64,000 nucleotides of DNA from Allolobophora icterica (GCA_963556255.1 OY744606.1:81992715-82056714), one strand, 5' to 3'; counted from the stretch's first letter, positions 39,476-53,039 are shown. Notes: generated by a model from the letters alone, not told the origin. Translations and numbers: made by a program.

Positions 39476-40359
39476 AATGATAGCTTTAACTTAACATAAC
39501 ATATAACATAACATAAGTTTATTGTTCCCAATAATAACAACGACAACATCATGATTATGCAACCACGCAAAAGTACACGCCGTACACACAAAGAAGTAAC
39601 CAAGCTGAAGCTAGTTAAACTGACTATGTAAAGAGAACATATTATCTATACAACATTTAATACAAGGGCAGCATGCACCTGTATTAAACATATCCAACTA
39701 TATTCTCCAATTTAGATATGCAAAGAAAACAAGCCTAGCCTAACATTCTACCAATGTCTGCTTGGTGGGTGGACCCTTATAGAATGTAACTAAGGTATTA
39801 ATCAGCTCTTATTTTACTGTTTCAGTCAAGACAGAGTTCGGTTACAACAACTTCCCAGATGGCAAGATCGGGGTAGGCCCACTGTGGAAAAACTTGTGCG
39901 CGTAGAACTGCGTAGTGTAAATGTCCCTCGGGTCAAAATATCCAGCACCCACTCCACTGAGTGATATCAATAACCGATCATTAACGGTATCCAAAGACAT
40001 TGACAGTCGATGGCGCATTCTCAGATTGTTGTAGTGTTGCAGTGTACATGTACTTGCATAGAATGTGCAGCAATTGACATCATGGCAGCCATTGGTTGCT
40101 GTAAAAATTTAGTGTGCACCGGTCCCAGAGATAGGCCAATAGGTAGACTTGTGTATACATCACGTGTTAACTGTTTATATATTTATGGCTTGCATCGATT
40201 CGATTTTCAGATAATATTTTATTCGTTGAATATTTCGAATTAGAAAGTCAATAATTTAATATTGTAATATAACGAATATTACCTGGGACAAATCACCCGA
40301 CAAATCCTAAGACTACTGGGACATTTGTTCCACTAGTTATACAGTTAAAATACGCCCTG

Positions 40360-40832
40360 TGTTGTTGCTCCTGGTGGTGTTGCTGCTGCTAGTAGTGCTG
40401 CTGTGGTGGTGCTACTGCTTGTACTGCTTGCGCTGCTACTGGTGCTGCTTGCGCTGCTACTGGTGCTGGCGCAGTTGCTGCTGGTGGTGCTGCTGCTGTT
40501 GTTGCTACTGTTGCTGCTGTTGGTGCTGCTGCTAATGCTTGTGCTGCTGCTGGTGCTGTTGCTGTTGCTTGTGCTGCTGGTGTTGGTGCTGTTGCTGCTA
40601 GTGCTGATGGTGCTGTTGCTGTTGTTGCTGCTGATGGTGCTGATGGTGCTGCTGCTGCTGATGCAAGTGCTGCTCTGGTGGTGTAGCTGCTTGTGCTGCT
40701 GGTGCTGTTGCTATTGCTTGTGCTGCTGGCGCTGCTGGTGCTGCTGGTGCTGATGCTTGTGCTGCTGCTGGTGCTATTGCTGGTGCTGCTGGTGCTGATG
40801 ATGCTGATGCTGCTGTTGTTGCTGCTGCTGAA
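40360..40832. repeat. TGC/TGG/TGT triplet-rich repeat
   Basis: About 470 bp of irregular GCTGCTGGTGCTGTTGCT-type triplets. Frames stay open as poly-L/V or A/P/Q; no protein is inferred. The 39,480-40,340 stretch before it shows no gene. Confidence 0.93.
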
Positions 40833-41029
40833 CGAATGACGTCGTAACGTATATTTGATGATTGGCAGCCATTAGCACAATGCATTTTGGAAACGTTCTT
40901 CAGTAAAACGCCCGACGACCGCCAGCGCCATGAATAGAGCGCACAAAACACGGCAACGTCGACCGACAGAGTTTAACAATAGTTGACGGTACCCACCGTA
41001 TTTAAACGAGGTTTCAATCAGGGATATGT

Positions 41030-41440
41030 GCATGGATCATGAACGGGATTATGGAATGATGGGAGGCAGACGAAGATATGATGATGATTTAGGAGTCAGG
41101 GATCGTAAACGGGATTAAGGAATGATGGGAGGCAGACGAAGATATGATGATGATTTAGGAGTCAGGGATCGTAAACGGGATTAAGGAATGATGGGAGGCA
41201 GACAGGGATATGTGCATGGGTCGTAAACGGGATTAAGGAATGATGGAAGACAGACAAAGATAGCCTATGATGGTGATTTAGGAGTCATGGATATGTGCAT
41301 GGATCGTAAACGGGATTAAGGAATGATGGAAGACAGACAAAGATAGCCTATGATGGTGATTTAGGAGTCATGGATATGTGCATGGATCGTAAACGGGATT
41401 AAGGAATGATGTGAGGCAGACGAAGATATGTCGTTGTGAG
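41030..41440. repeat. About 65-90-bp tandem array
   Basis: Six imperfect copies with ATCGTAAACGGGATTAAGG and AATGATGGGAGGCAGACGAA, some extended by GGATATGTGCATGG. Confidence 0.9.
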
Positions 41441-41537
41441 GCTCAGAATCTGTTCTGGAGAAACAATGTTTGGGAATCTGTAAGCTTATCACGTATGCGT
41501 CTAATATAAAATAAATTTGTTTTTTTTTTCTCTCGAG

Positions 41538-41693
41538 GGCTTAGAACTGGCTGTGGATATTAGCCTTGACATCGACGATGAGATTAGACAAAGGGGAGTG
41601 ATTGACAACATCAGAGAAACACTCGCAAGAGAACTAAATCAACAGCGAAGGCGTCGTCACGGAAACACGATCGCATCGTTGTTCGGCCGATGA
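41538..41693 (+). CDS. Candidate terminal coding exon, unknown gene
   Basis: A strong polypyrimidine tract (TTTTTTTTTCTCTCGAG) precedes an open 51-codon stretch ending in TGA. The peptide has an acidic start (DISLDIDDEIRQRG), an amphipathic helix with RETLARELNQQ and a basic end RRRRHGNTIASLFGR. Codon choice and absence of repeats make it look coding. I do not recognise the gene and could not find upstream exons. Confidence 0.45.
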   Translation, partial: GLELAVDISLDIDDEIRQRGVIDNIRETLARELNQQRRRRHGNTIASLFGR

Positions 41694-41988
41694 AGATGAT
41701 TTAAAGAAGACTTAGCCACAGATAAAGAACAGGTTGTCCGTCGCCATCTTCCGTTACCCTGGATTTTGTCTAATACAGCGATTGCGGTCAGTAACAACCA
41801 ACGGCTGATACAATATTGAACATTATGACAGAGGCGCTATAGAGGCTCTTAGTTTATTATTATCATTGTTCTTCTTATTACTATTATTATGGTATTTGCA
41901 TTATTACTGTTGTTATTATTAGTGCTGGTGTTAGTATTAGTATTGGTATTAGAATTGGTATTGGTATTAATATTGATATTGCTATTAG

Positions 41989-42346
41989 CAGCGACGTCAT
42001 TTCAGCTTTTTTCAGGGGGGGCAAGGACGTCAAAAAAGAGGTAAAAAATTTTTTCGCGCTCCGCGCCAAGAAATTTTACAATTTTTGGCTGTTTCTTCAA
42101 AATTTTCAGAGGAAAACTCTATAATGTGCCCCTCCCCCACTGTCAAAGAGGTGTGGTCTTGTGAAAAAGCCTTTTGCAGACTCTAGTTCTGTTAATAGTA
42201 TATAATAATTCCATGAATTTGAATATAATTATTTTCTTTTTTACCCCTTCTTCTGCCTCCTTTTCTTTTTCCAGCTTTTTCATTTTTTTCTCAAAAAAAT
42301 CAGGGGGGGGCAAATGCCCCCCTTGCCCCCCCAAATGACGTCCCTG
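41989..42346. mobile_element. hAT-type MITE with 8-bp target duplication
   Basis: Ends CAGCGACGTCATTT and AAATGACGTCCCTG are inverted repeats, flanked by identical GCTATTAG (41981-41988 and 42347-42354). It interrupts a TATTGGTATTAG-type microsatellite. A related partial copy seems to lie at about 37,800-38,030. Confidence 0.9.
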
Positions 42347-42784
42347 GCTATTAGTACTGGTATTGGTATTAGTAATGGTATTAGTGTTATTTAGACTTCT
42401 CTTCTTAACCGATACAAATAATGCGATCGCTGTTGGGTTTTATTCTCAAGGTTTTCTAAAGTTCTTGTTTTCTCCTATCTGATCATCTCTCTATTTTCTC
42501 TTCTATTCTCTCCCTGCGTGCGTCCTCCTCCATTAGTTCTCTTCTTCCTTTTGCCATTCATTCTGTCTCTGTCTCTCATTCTTCATCTGCCTCCTTCCCT
42601 TTGATATCGCTTTACGTTTCATTGTTTCTCTGCCTCTCTCTTATGTTCGTTCTCTCTCTTTCTCCGTCTTATTCTTTCTCAGACTCCTTCTGTCGCTCCT
42701 ATTCATACGTTCACCCACCCTCTCATCTTCATTTGTTCATCCTAATGCTAACCCGTCTCCTATATTTGCGCGTCGTTCGTCGCC

Positions 42785-43092
42785 TTCCTCTCATCGTCCA
42801 TCTATCCATCTGTCCACCTATCCGTCTGTCCATCTATCCGTCTGTCCATCTATCCATCTGTCCATCTATCCGTCTGTCTATCTATTCAATTGTCCATCTA
42901 TCCGTCTGTCCATCTATTCAACTGTCCATCTATCCGTCTGTCCATCTATCATCTGTCCATCTATCCGTCTGTCCATCTATCATCTGTCCATCTATTCGTC
43001 TGTACATCTATCATCTGTCCATCTACCCGTCTGTCCATCTATCCGTCTGTCTATCTATTCAACTGTCCATCTATCCGTCTGTCCATCTTCTC
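42785..43092. repeat. (CCATCTATCCGTCTGT)n array
   Basis: Tetranucleotide-based CTAT/CTGT repeat of about 300 bp, open in some frames as low-complexity peptides; preceded by 200 bp of T/C-rich sequence. Confidence 0.93.
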
Positions 43093-43104
43093 CAGGAAAA
43101 GAAC

Positions 43105-43427
43105 TAAATATATATGCTGGACTCGCTGGACTCCCTTTCATCATCATTTTCGTCCATCGCATTGGAAAGTATGGGCCCACTCAATGAGCAGGCACTGGTA
43201 TTCCTCAGGGAGCTCGGGCGCCGCCTTTCAACAATAACAGGAGACTTGAGAGAAACCACCTACCTGCTCCAGCGCCTTTCAATTTGCAACCAAAGATTTA
43301 ACGCAGTTGCGTTCACGGACACATTCGCACAAATGGGGGAGGACGAGGCACAGTAAACCTATTTAACCACGCACGTTCTTAATTTCTAAAAGCCTGGGGG
43401 TCACACCTCGGGCGGCAAAAAAAATAT

Positions 43428-43430
<3 letters not shown>
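43105..43430 (+). mobile_element. LINE C-terminal fragment with (AAT)n tail
   Basis: Encodes LDSLSSSFSSIALESMGP, then NEQALVFLRELGRRL and ETTYLLQRLSICNQRFNAV, a C-terminal pattern of non-LTR retrotransposon proteins, with a TAA stop. The short 3' end (AGCCTGGGGGTCACACCTCG) runs into the AAT repeat. Confidence 0.7.
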
Positions 43431-43634
<204 letters not shown>

Positions 43635-43936
43635 TAATAAGGGTGGAAGAAGCCGTTCCAGAATAACACCATATCTCCGGAATAGTTTTGACCACCTGAG
43701 GGATCATATTATTATTATGAAAAAAATAATAGTAGTAATAATATCTTGCCAGCCAGGAAATAGACGAATAGAGGCGAATAATAACAATAATAATAATTAT
43801 CATTATCATTATTATTATTATAATTATTAGTTTATTATTATTATTGTTTCTATTATTATTATTTTTTGCCCCGAGGTATACAGGATCACTCAGGGACTTC
43901 AACATTATTAACAGTGTAGATTTGTCTGGAATGTAC

Positions 43937-43937
<1 letters not shown>

Positions 43938-43976
<39 letters not shown>

Positions 43977-43989
43977 TTTTTTTTTTTAA

Positions 43990-44043
<54 letters not shown>
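43938..44043. repeat. (ATT)n microsatellite
   Basis: About 34 ATT triplets around a T run; it is the A/T tail, read on the reverse strand, of the LINE scrap at 44050-44295. Confidence 0.93.
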
Positions 44044-44049
44044 GTACTT

Positions 44050-44295
44050 ATTATAGTACTTAGTTCCATCAGGGTCTTAGATATTACAAGTGTGATGGAT
44101 CTGGAGCGGCTATATCTCTTCAATCACGGGCAGAGATTTGACAAAAGAACCGCTGAAAGCCACAGCATTGAACCGTTGGACAGTCACTGACAGTTGTTGG
44201 AATAAGAAACTGGTCTCTCGGGCTTCGACGCTGTGGTTGCCGTTCTGCGGCAGTTTTGTGCGCCATATTCTGCCATGGGAAGAAAGAACTATCGT
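44050..44295 (-). mobile_element. LINE C-terminal fragment (reverse)
   Basis: The reverse strand encodes ARETSFLFQQLSVTVQRFNA followed by VAFSGSF, the same domain as at 43.1 kb, followed by GACCCTGATGGAACTAAGTA and the AAT tail. Confidence 0.65.
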
Positions 44296-44559
44296 CCTGT
44301 AAAAACCTACAACGCAAAGACTAACTTCCGTGCACTCATTCAAGAAAATCTTAATTACCTTTTTTGAATACAATATCAGTATCGAATGTAACAAGTCATT
44401 TTTAGTGAATTAATTAGTTGAGGAGCGATTATTACTCCTGTTTCTACTGCTAAATTCGGCCAGGTTTTTAGTTATGTCAAGATTAGTCGATTATTTAGTT
44501 GAATTAGATATATAACACCTTTTTCCGGCAACACAAACAAATTTACATTTACCGAATGG

Positions 44560-45190
44560 TGGAAAGTTTGCTTCATGGTGTCATCGATGTAACAAAATGA
44601 CCTTGACCGTGACCTTCGAAGGTGAAGATGACCCCTAACCGCGAAAACAGTATCAGAAATGAATTCCACATACCGAAATTAGTTGAATTAGAGATATTAC
44701 ACCTGTTTCTGATGCTAAATTCAGCTAAATTATGTATAATTGAAATCGTCGATGTAACAAAATGACCTTGACCGTGACCTTTGAAGGTGAAGATGACCCC
44801 TAACCGCGAAAACAGTATCAGAAATGAATTCCACATACCGAAATTAGTTGAATTAGAGATATTACACCTGTTTCTGATGCTAAATTCAGCTAAATTATGT
44901 ATAATTGAAATCGTCGATGTAACAAAATGACCTTGACCGTGACCTTTGAAGGTGAAGATGACCCCTAATCGCGAAAACAGTATCAGAAATGAATTCCACA
45001 TACCGAAATTAGTTGAATTAGAGATATTACACCTGTTTCTGATGCTAAATTCAGCTAAATTATGTATAGAAATCGTCGATGTAACAAAATGACCTTGACC
45101 GTGACCTTTCAAGGTTAAGATGACCTGGAATGGCGAAAATAGTATCAGAAATGAATTCTACATACCGAAATTAGTTAGATTAGAGGTATT
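44560..45190. repeat. 160-170-bp tandem array with TGACCTTGACC motifs
   Basis: Four to five copies of a unit carrying TGACCTTGACCGTGACCTT, AAGGTGAAGATGACC, AACAGTATCAGAAATGAATT and ATTAGAGATATTACACC. Frames remain open across units because the units are nearly identical. Each copy has several AGGTCA-like half-sites on the reverse strand. Confidence 0.93.
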
Positions 45191-45399
45191 ACACTTGCAT
45201 ATACTCTAAAAAACAAAAAAGATGATTTTTCCAATATGGCCGACGGCGGCCATTTTGGATTTGGCCATAGCGTGAGTTACGCCATTGTGGTAGAAAAGCA
45301 CCTCGGTGATTTTTCATGTCTAGGGACCCACTGACTAAGTGGCAGTGAAAATTTCTCTCAACACCATTTTGCAAACGGGACCTCAGGCCAGGTACTGGA

Positions 45400-46030
<631 letters not shown>

Positions 46031-46795
46031 GACTTTGCGGGCCGACACCCTCTCAGGTCAACATCCCGAAGGTCAGTCCACTAAGACAGGGAGACAGTTT
46101 ATGATGGATAAGCAATCTGGAAAAGGGAAATTGTAAGTTGGAAATGAAATGACATACGTAAGCGACTGATCAGAAAGAACGGATATAGGGAGAGTTCCAT
46201 GGTCAAGGTCCAACGACCGAGGAGCTCTTCCACGAAGAACAGTTCTAGTTTTACGACCAGACAATGCTAATCAGACGTCCTGCAGCTGAATAATGACAAG
46301 GTTTTCATATAGCGCCGGTGTTTAGTCTGATCTCCTCATTCGGTCTTTGTGTGGCGCTGAGAAATTTCGGAGATTTACATTGACAGTTGGTCTTAATACT
46401 TTCTATTCACCGCTACAGCTCCATATACACTACACGTCGCATCCTGCACCACAGCTGCGTCTCTCTTGAATGGCTCTACATCAATGTTCGGAGGCATGTT
46501 AAATGTTTATGACCACGCAAATTATACTGCATATATAGTGTTGTACACGACGTGTTCCTTACAAACGGATGTACTATATACATAGTACATAATTATACTC
46601 GTATATGTATATAGTATATATACTATGTATGTATATAGTATATATATAGATATACACGTATATGTAGGCCTATGCATGCCTTGCTTCGGTATTATATATA
46701 AGCCTATATTATATCGGTATATGTGCGCGTAGTTGAATACAGGTGGCCGTGAAATAGACGCGTATACCTTGTCTTGGATTATTAGGTGTCATTAT

Positions 46796-47715
46796 GACAA
46801 TGGGCAGTCTTGGATTATTAGAGAAGGAGAGAGAAGAAGAAGGGAGAGAAAGTGAGAGAAGGAGGAAGAGAAGGAGAGAGAAGAAGGAGGGAGAGAAGAA
46901 GGATGGAGAGAAGGAGAGAAAAGAAGGAGGGAGAGAAGGAGAGAAAAGAAGGAGGGAGAGAAGAAGGATGGAGAGAAGGAGAGAAAAGAAGGAGGGAGAG
47001 AAGGAGAGAAAAAAGGAGATACAGAAGGAGAGAGAAGAAAGAGAGAGAAGAAGAAGGGAGAGAAGGTGAGAGAAGGAGAAAGACAAGGAGAGAGAAGAAG
47101 GAGGGAGAGAAGAAGAGGAGAGAAGAAGAAGGGAGAGAAGGAAAGATAAGAATAAGGGCGAGAAAGTGAGAGAAGGAGGAAGAGAAGGAGAGAAAAGAAG
47201 GAGGGAGAGAAGGAGAGAGAAGAAGGAGAGAGAAGAAGGGAGAGAAAGTGAGAGAAGGAGGAAGAGAAGGAGAGAGAAGAAGGAGAGAGAAGAAGGGAGA
47301 GAAAGTGAGAGAAGGAGGAAGAGAAGGAGAGAGAAGAAAAAGGGAGAGAAGGAGAGAGAAGGAGGGAGAGAAGGAGAGAAGAGGGAGGGAGAGAAGGAGA
47401 GAGAAGGAGGGATAGACGGAAAGAGAAGAAGGAGGGAGAAGGAGAGAGAAGAAAGAGGGAGAGAAGGAGAGAAAAGAAGGAGGGAGAGAAGGAGAGAGAA
47501 GAAGGAGGGAGAAGGAGAGAGAAGAAGGAGGGAGAGAAGGAGAGAAAAGGAGGGAGAGACGGAGAGAGAAGACTGAGGGAGAAGGAGAGAGAAGACTGAG
47601 GGAGAGAAGGTGAGAGAAGAAGGAGGGAGAGAAGGAGAGAGAAGAAGGAGGGAGAGAAGGTGAGAGACGAAGGAGGGAGATAAGAAGAGAGAAGAAGGAG
47701 GGAGAGAAAAAATGA
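46796..47715 (+). repeat. 0.9-kb polypurine tract (GGAGAGAAGAAG)n
   Basis: Almost only A and G on the + strand across about 920 bp, with units such as GGAGAGAAGAAGGAGGGAGA. Long open frames (R/E/K on +, S/L/F on -) are composition artefacts. Confidence 0.96.
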
Positions 47716-47820
47716 GGGATTCGGTAATTACAGGTATAGGCTTTACTCATCACCTCCTCGCTGCATGAGAAATACTACTTTATTTCATAAATAATATGTC
47801 AAGTTCACATGAAGGCAGCG

Positions 47821-47882
<62 letters not shown>
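47821..47882. repeat. (CAGA)n microsatellite
   Basis: About 15 tetranucleotide units. Confidence 0.97.
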
Positions 47883-47883
<1 letters not shown>

Positions 47884-48189
47884 TATGTTGTTGATGACAA
47901 CGACAAACGACGATGATGATGGCAATTGCATTGGATTTGTCCTACGATTAACGTCTTCTTCTGCCTCCTTGGTTTTCTCTCGTCGTCATGTCAATACTCT
48001 CGTCTTCTTTTGCTATGCCTCTCTTTCTCTGTACATTTGCTTCTACGTCTGTGCGTTAATATGCGTGAGTGAGTTTCTATAGCATGAATACGTGTGTGTA
48101 CTGATTGCGCAATGCGTATGTATGTGTGTGTGCGTGCGTGTGTGTGTATGTGTGTGTGTTTGTGTGTGTTTGTGTGTGTGTGTAGGTGT

Positions 48190-48555
48190 AATTGTAATTG
48201 TAATTGTAATCGAGAATTTATATAGCGCCACTCATAATCAGAGGCGCTCCCGACCCGGGTCAGTGTCTTCACTGACAAAGAGAAATGTTTTCAGGCGCTT
48301 GCGAAACTGGGCAGGAGAGAGAGAGAGAGAGGAGGTCAAGTCTAAAGCCTTGAGGGAGGCTGTTCCAGCTGGAAGGGCCCACAACCGCAAAACTACGGGA
48401 CTGGGCAGTAGCAGTGCGCATCCAAGGAACTACCAAGTGGCCACGGGCAGATGACCGGAGAGAGGCCCGACCAGGCAAACTGGAAACTGGAGTGCAGTAA
48501 GCCCTGAGATACAGCGGAGCTGAGCCAACAAGACAGTTACGCATGAGGGAAAGGA
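48190..48555 (-). mobile_element. LINE 3' end fragment, CR1/L2-like
   Basis: The reverse strand encodes LRAYCTPVSSLPGRASLRSS and SFAVVGPSSWNSLPQG, the C-terminal domain seen at 39.2 kb, followed by GGGAGCGCCTCTGATTATG, GGCGCTATATAAATTC and an (ATTACA)n tail. Confidence 0.8.
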
Positions 48556-48591
48556 CCTTAAATTGGATGCATTGGTGAATGGGAATTGAAT

Positions 48592-48641
48592 AGGTGTGTG
48601 TGTATGTGTGTTTGCGTGTGTGTGTTTGTGTGTGTGTTTGC

Positions 48642-48673
<32 letters not shown>

Positions 48674-48740
48674 GTGTATGTGTGTGTGTGTGTGTGTAGG
48701 TGTGTGTGTGCGTGTGTGTGTGCGCGCGTGTGTGTGTGCG

Positions 48741-48781
<41 letters not shown>

Positions 48782-48847
48782 GTGTGTGTGTGTGCGCGTG
48801 TGTGTGTGCGCGCGTGTGTGTGTGCGAGTGTGCGTGTGCGTGTGCGT

Positions 48848-48916
<69 letters not shown>

Positions 48917-48932
48917 CGTACGGTATGTGTTT
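48592..48932. repeat. (TG)n microsatellite with CG variants
   Basis: About 340 bp of TG repeat; a smaller TG block lies at 48120-48185. Confidence 0.97.
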
Positions 48933-48999
48933 GTAGACGATGTGTTTATAGGTGGCGTGTCGTGTGGAGAATGAATGCTTGAGTTGCATGCATTCGTCG

Positions 49000-50505
49000 A
49001 GAGGGCGACCGAGGGCTCATCTATGGGGTCACGGCCTTCCGAGCAGACGACCTACGACCTCTGGGCCAGACAGAGGAGGGAGAGAGGGATGGAATCAGGG
49101 TGGAGGGAGGGTCACAAGAAGCGAGACAGAGGGCTGGACAGAATCTGAGAAGGAGATGGCGATTGAGAATGAGGGAGAGTAAACGGATGAGAGTGAGGAT
49201 GAGTGGGAAGAGACGGTGGAGAATTGAGGAGAGAACTCAAATTTATAGATCCCATCGTCTGTGACGTAACTACGATACAGATACATGTAGCGAAGTAGAT
49301 CGGAAGATCTGGCGATGGTCACTCCCCTTTCTTGTCCAGATGCAGAGCCATGCACCACAATCCGGTCGCCATGACAACTGACTGATCTGCGGCTGCATCT
49401 CGTTCAGAGGAAAAGTCGGATGAGACGAAACTGAAGCAGAGAAAGAACTCGAAACAATAGCAACACAAAACGCAGATCATCATCCGAAAAATATCAGACG
49501 ACTTCTTTTCTATAAATAGTTATTTAAATTATTTAATGGCTGACATCACTCGATAGACCGACCGCTTCTGGCTCAGCAAAAGACGGACTTTGATAGCAAT
49601 AGATATCGACCCAGTGAGCATGTTCCTTGGATCACGGTGAAACTTTTTAAAATATAAAATTGACCTTTTAGTGAAGTGAAGACGAAGGAAGATATACGTC
49701 AGGCAAAATAAGATATACTTAGGTACAATGAAATTTAATCCTAGTGCAAAGAAGATATAGCTTGGGTCATAGAAGATAAACTTTTGTCCCAAAAATACCT
49801 TACATATTGGCATATAAGTAATATAAATATGTCAAAAGAAGAAAAACCTTGTTCCACAGAGATATACCTTGATCCAAAATAGATGAAGTTTGATCCAAAG
49901 AAGATATATCTTGAATCAAAATAGATGAAGTTTGATCTAAAGAAGATATATCTTGATCCGAAGAAGATTTAACTTGGTTCAACGAAGACTGGACTTACTT
50001 TAATGATTCAATTTCAATTCAATTCAATTCATATTTTTATTTCCTGTAACCATTAACTAACAGTTATGCAGTACAGGCCTACGCAGTAAGTTTCATTCAT
50101 AGAGGTCACGAGGCGGAGACCCAAAAGGGATGGGAAATCCCGCTAATAGGGCCACCTTACAAGAGCATTATTCCACCGTGTAAGGTGGCCCTAATAAAAA
50201 TTAACGTAAGTTCAATGAAGTCGTTGCGAACAAGTGGAGTGGGAGTCTGAGAGAAAGCCGGAAGGGAGAATGGCACAGCACAGATGGAACACCAAAAATA
50301 GACAGACGTCTAATCAGTCAACCGTTTCGATTGGCGCAACATAATGCATACGATCGTCGAATGTTCACTTTAACGCCTCGAAAACCTAATCTGATTTCTC
50401 CATTACCTAATCCAGTTCGACTAAATTTAAGTCGAAAGGGTTCTACTCTCGGACTTCCCTTTCTCAGAATGCACCACGCGCCAAATCTTATGGTTGGCTA
50501 TCTCC
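49000..50505. other. No gene recognised
   Basis: GA-rich then AT-rich sequence. Near 49,640-49,990 loose repeats of AGAAGATATACCTTGATCC-like sequence occur. No supported gene. Confidence 0.5.
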
Positions 50506-50760
50506 CCCATGGGCAGCCATCTTCTCCTAGTAGCAGCCATCTCCTCCTATGGGCAGCCATCTCCTCATATATCAGCAGCCATCTCCGTTTACTGGCAGCC
50601 ATCTTCTCATGTTTGCAGCCATCTTCTACTCTGAGCAGCCATCTCCTCCTATTAGCAGTCATCTCATCCTACTAGCAGTCATCTCCTTCTGTGGGCAGCC
50701 AATGTCTCCTATTAGCAACCATCTTCTCATACGGGCAGCCATCTCCTTCCAGTCGTCTCC
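50505..50760. repeat. GCAGCCATCTCCTCCTA array
   Basis: About ten imperfect 25-27-bp units around GCAGCCATCTCCTCCT; stray copies recur at 50930-51050. The intervening 50,770-50,920 looks like a retroelement 3' end with AATAAA. Confidence 0.85.
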
Positions 50761-51326
50761 TACTCTAAGTTAATTCTAAGTTCGATACCCGTAACCCCCT
50801 CTAGGGCGGCGCCTTGCATGGCTGCTAAACCGTGTGTTTAGTTGAGATTTGATTGTACTGTCATGCTTCAATGTAATCTTACTGCGTTTGTCAGTTTGAA
50901 TTAATAAAGAAGATTATTATTCTCGTATTAGCAGCCATCTCCTCCTATGGACAATTATCTCCTCCTATGGACAACCATTTCCTTCTGCGACTGACGGCTG
51001 TCTTTAGTCTTTACCTGTGGAAAACCATCTCTGCATGTGAGCAGCCATCATTCCTTGTTGGAGTTTGCAGGAGAAAAGCAAACTGCAAGAAAGCAACTAT
51101 GCAATCGGGTTGTTTTCTCCCACAACAGATTCACTATTACGCAGGGCGAGAATTGTCGGGGGTTGGGGGTTCAACCTCCTAGTCTTTCTTAGGACCGCCC
51201 CAGTTAAGTCTTCATTGCACACCCCAGGGGGTCGTTTCCAAACCCTCAGTTGTGCTAATGTAATTATATTTGCATATGTTTTAGCATTTTCTTTCACAGA
51301 TCACTTTGTGGGTTACTAATGTGTAG

Positions 51327-52042
51327 GACATTATCCCCCGGACATTATCCCCCCCCCCCGACAAAAGCCCCCCGGACAGAATCCCCCCGGGGTAGGACAT
51401 TATCCCCCCGGCTAGGAAATAATAACCTATATTTCACACATATATATCAAACATACATATATACATACACGCATAAAATACATATATACATACATACATA
51501 TATACATACATGCATAATATACATATATACATATATAACTACATATATACATATATACATGCATATATACATACATACATATATACACACATACATATAT
51601 ACATAGGCCTACATATATACAAATATACATACATATATACATACATAAATACATACATACACCTCAACATAAGTCGGAATATATTTAGTGACGCTAACAA
51701 GGATGCGGGAGACGGCTTGTAGCTGCTTGGCGCTGTGCCTGACCCGCTTTTTGGGCAGCGGACCTCGCGAATCCTGACATTAACAAGCCTTAAGTTACAC
51801 CTGAATGACACTAACAAGTCTTTAGTCTATACGTTTACAACATTAACAAGCTGACACGAGGGCAACAGGGCTAGTAAAATTTCTCAATTAAATGTAGAAA
51901 TAGGCTTATCACACAGAGGGGGGATTTTGTCCGGGGGGGGATTTGTCCTAGCTAAAATCGGGGGGATTCTGTCCGGGGGGCTTTTGTCCGGGGGGGGATA
52001 ATGTCCGGAGGGGATAATGTCCGGGGGGATAATGTCCGTTCC
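51327..52042. mobile_element. Fold-back element with GGACATTATCCCCC-built arms
   Basis: The left arm (51327-51420) repeats GGACATTATCCCCC, GACAAAAGCCCCCC and GGACAGAATCCCCC; the right arm (51915-52042) holds the same modules inverted, such as GGGGGATAATGTCCGG. The centre includes a (CATA)n microsatellite. No protein is encoded. Confidence 0.85.
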
Positions 52043-52044
52043 CC

Positions 52045-52312
52045 TAAAGTAATACTCTGGTTTATTCTGAGATTTGTGACTATGTGAATTTTATATTAAT
52101 TACTTTCATGATGTCATCACTTTAAGGAGTTTAAACTTTCTATTGCATTTTTTTAATTTTCTCTGCAATATACGGATAAAATATTCAGCTCCATATGGAT
52201 CATACTCATCAAAGTCTAACCCCCACCCCAGTCTTTTTCTACAATTCTCACACTGCTCTTGCGTAGTCTTCATTCTAGAAAGTGACCGATTACAACAAAT
52301 CGCAAGGGCTAC

Positions 52313-52347
<35 letters not shown>

Positions 52348-53030
52348 GGGAAGGGCAGGGAAGGAGAAAAACATCGTTGACCGTCAGATTCTGAATGCGT
52401 GCCTGCCGAGAAATGAAAGCGTTCCTTGCTCTTGCTTACGCAGCTCTTGTCTAGCCATTAACCCAGACGATTCCGTGTGTCTGATTCGTGATTGGGGTAA
52501 CAGCGACAGAGACCCTATTAACCGAAAGGGTATAATTCGAATCCAAGGGACTTAATTAAAATTTGCATGAAAGCTAGATGATGCGCACAATTTGCATCAT
52601 CAGTCATCTGCTCAGATAGTTGAAGCAGTTTGACATCATTCTGCTTCTGATGTTTAATCGGGATTCTTGAATGCTGGTCTGAGTTCTGTTTCCTACATCT
52701 TTCCGAGTGGAAGGACGACACCTCAATCTATTTCATGGACACATGGATGGACGGACGGACGGATGACTTAAGCCTTGCCATAACATTTAGATTCGTAAAT
52801 CGTTGTCTCGTTTGTAACAGAACGATAAGATTATGACGCTTTTCTTTTCGTTCGGAGTTCGAATTGATGGATGGATCGGATAAATGATGGTTGACGAATA
52901 ATGAAACTATGCAGGCTATCAAACAGGTGCGATCGATGAGAGGCTGTGCATGATGGGAAAGAATCCAGGTGAGCATACTATCATCAACGAAAAATTTCGG
53001 CTAAGAAGTGAGACAGACACGAAACATAAG
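52045..53030. other. No gene recognised
   Basis: Includes a short (CAGA)n at 52316-52350 and a GGAC/GGAT tetranucleotide stretch at 52738-52765. No supported gene. Confidence 0.5.
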
Positions 53031-53039
53031 TGTGGATAA

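Noticed and set aside
44573..45112. 179-codon repeated frame on the reverse strand
   Set aside because: It comes from the tandem array with nuclear-receptor-like sites; stop-free by unit identity only.
46794..47753. Arg/Glu/Lys-rich and Ser/Leu/Phe-rich long frames
   Set aside because: Composition artefacts of the polypurine tract.
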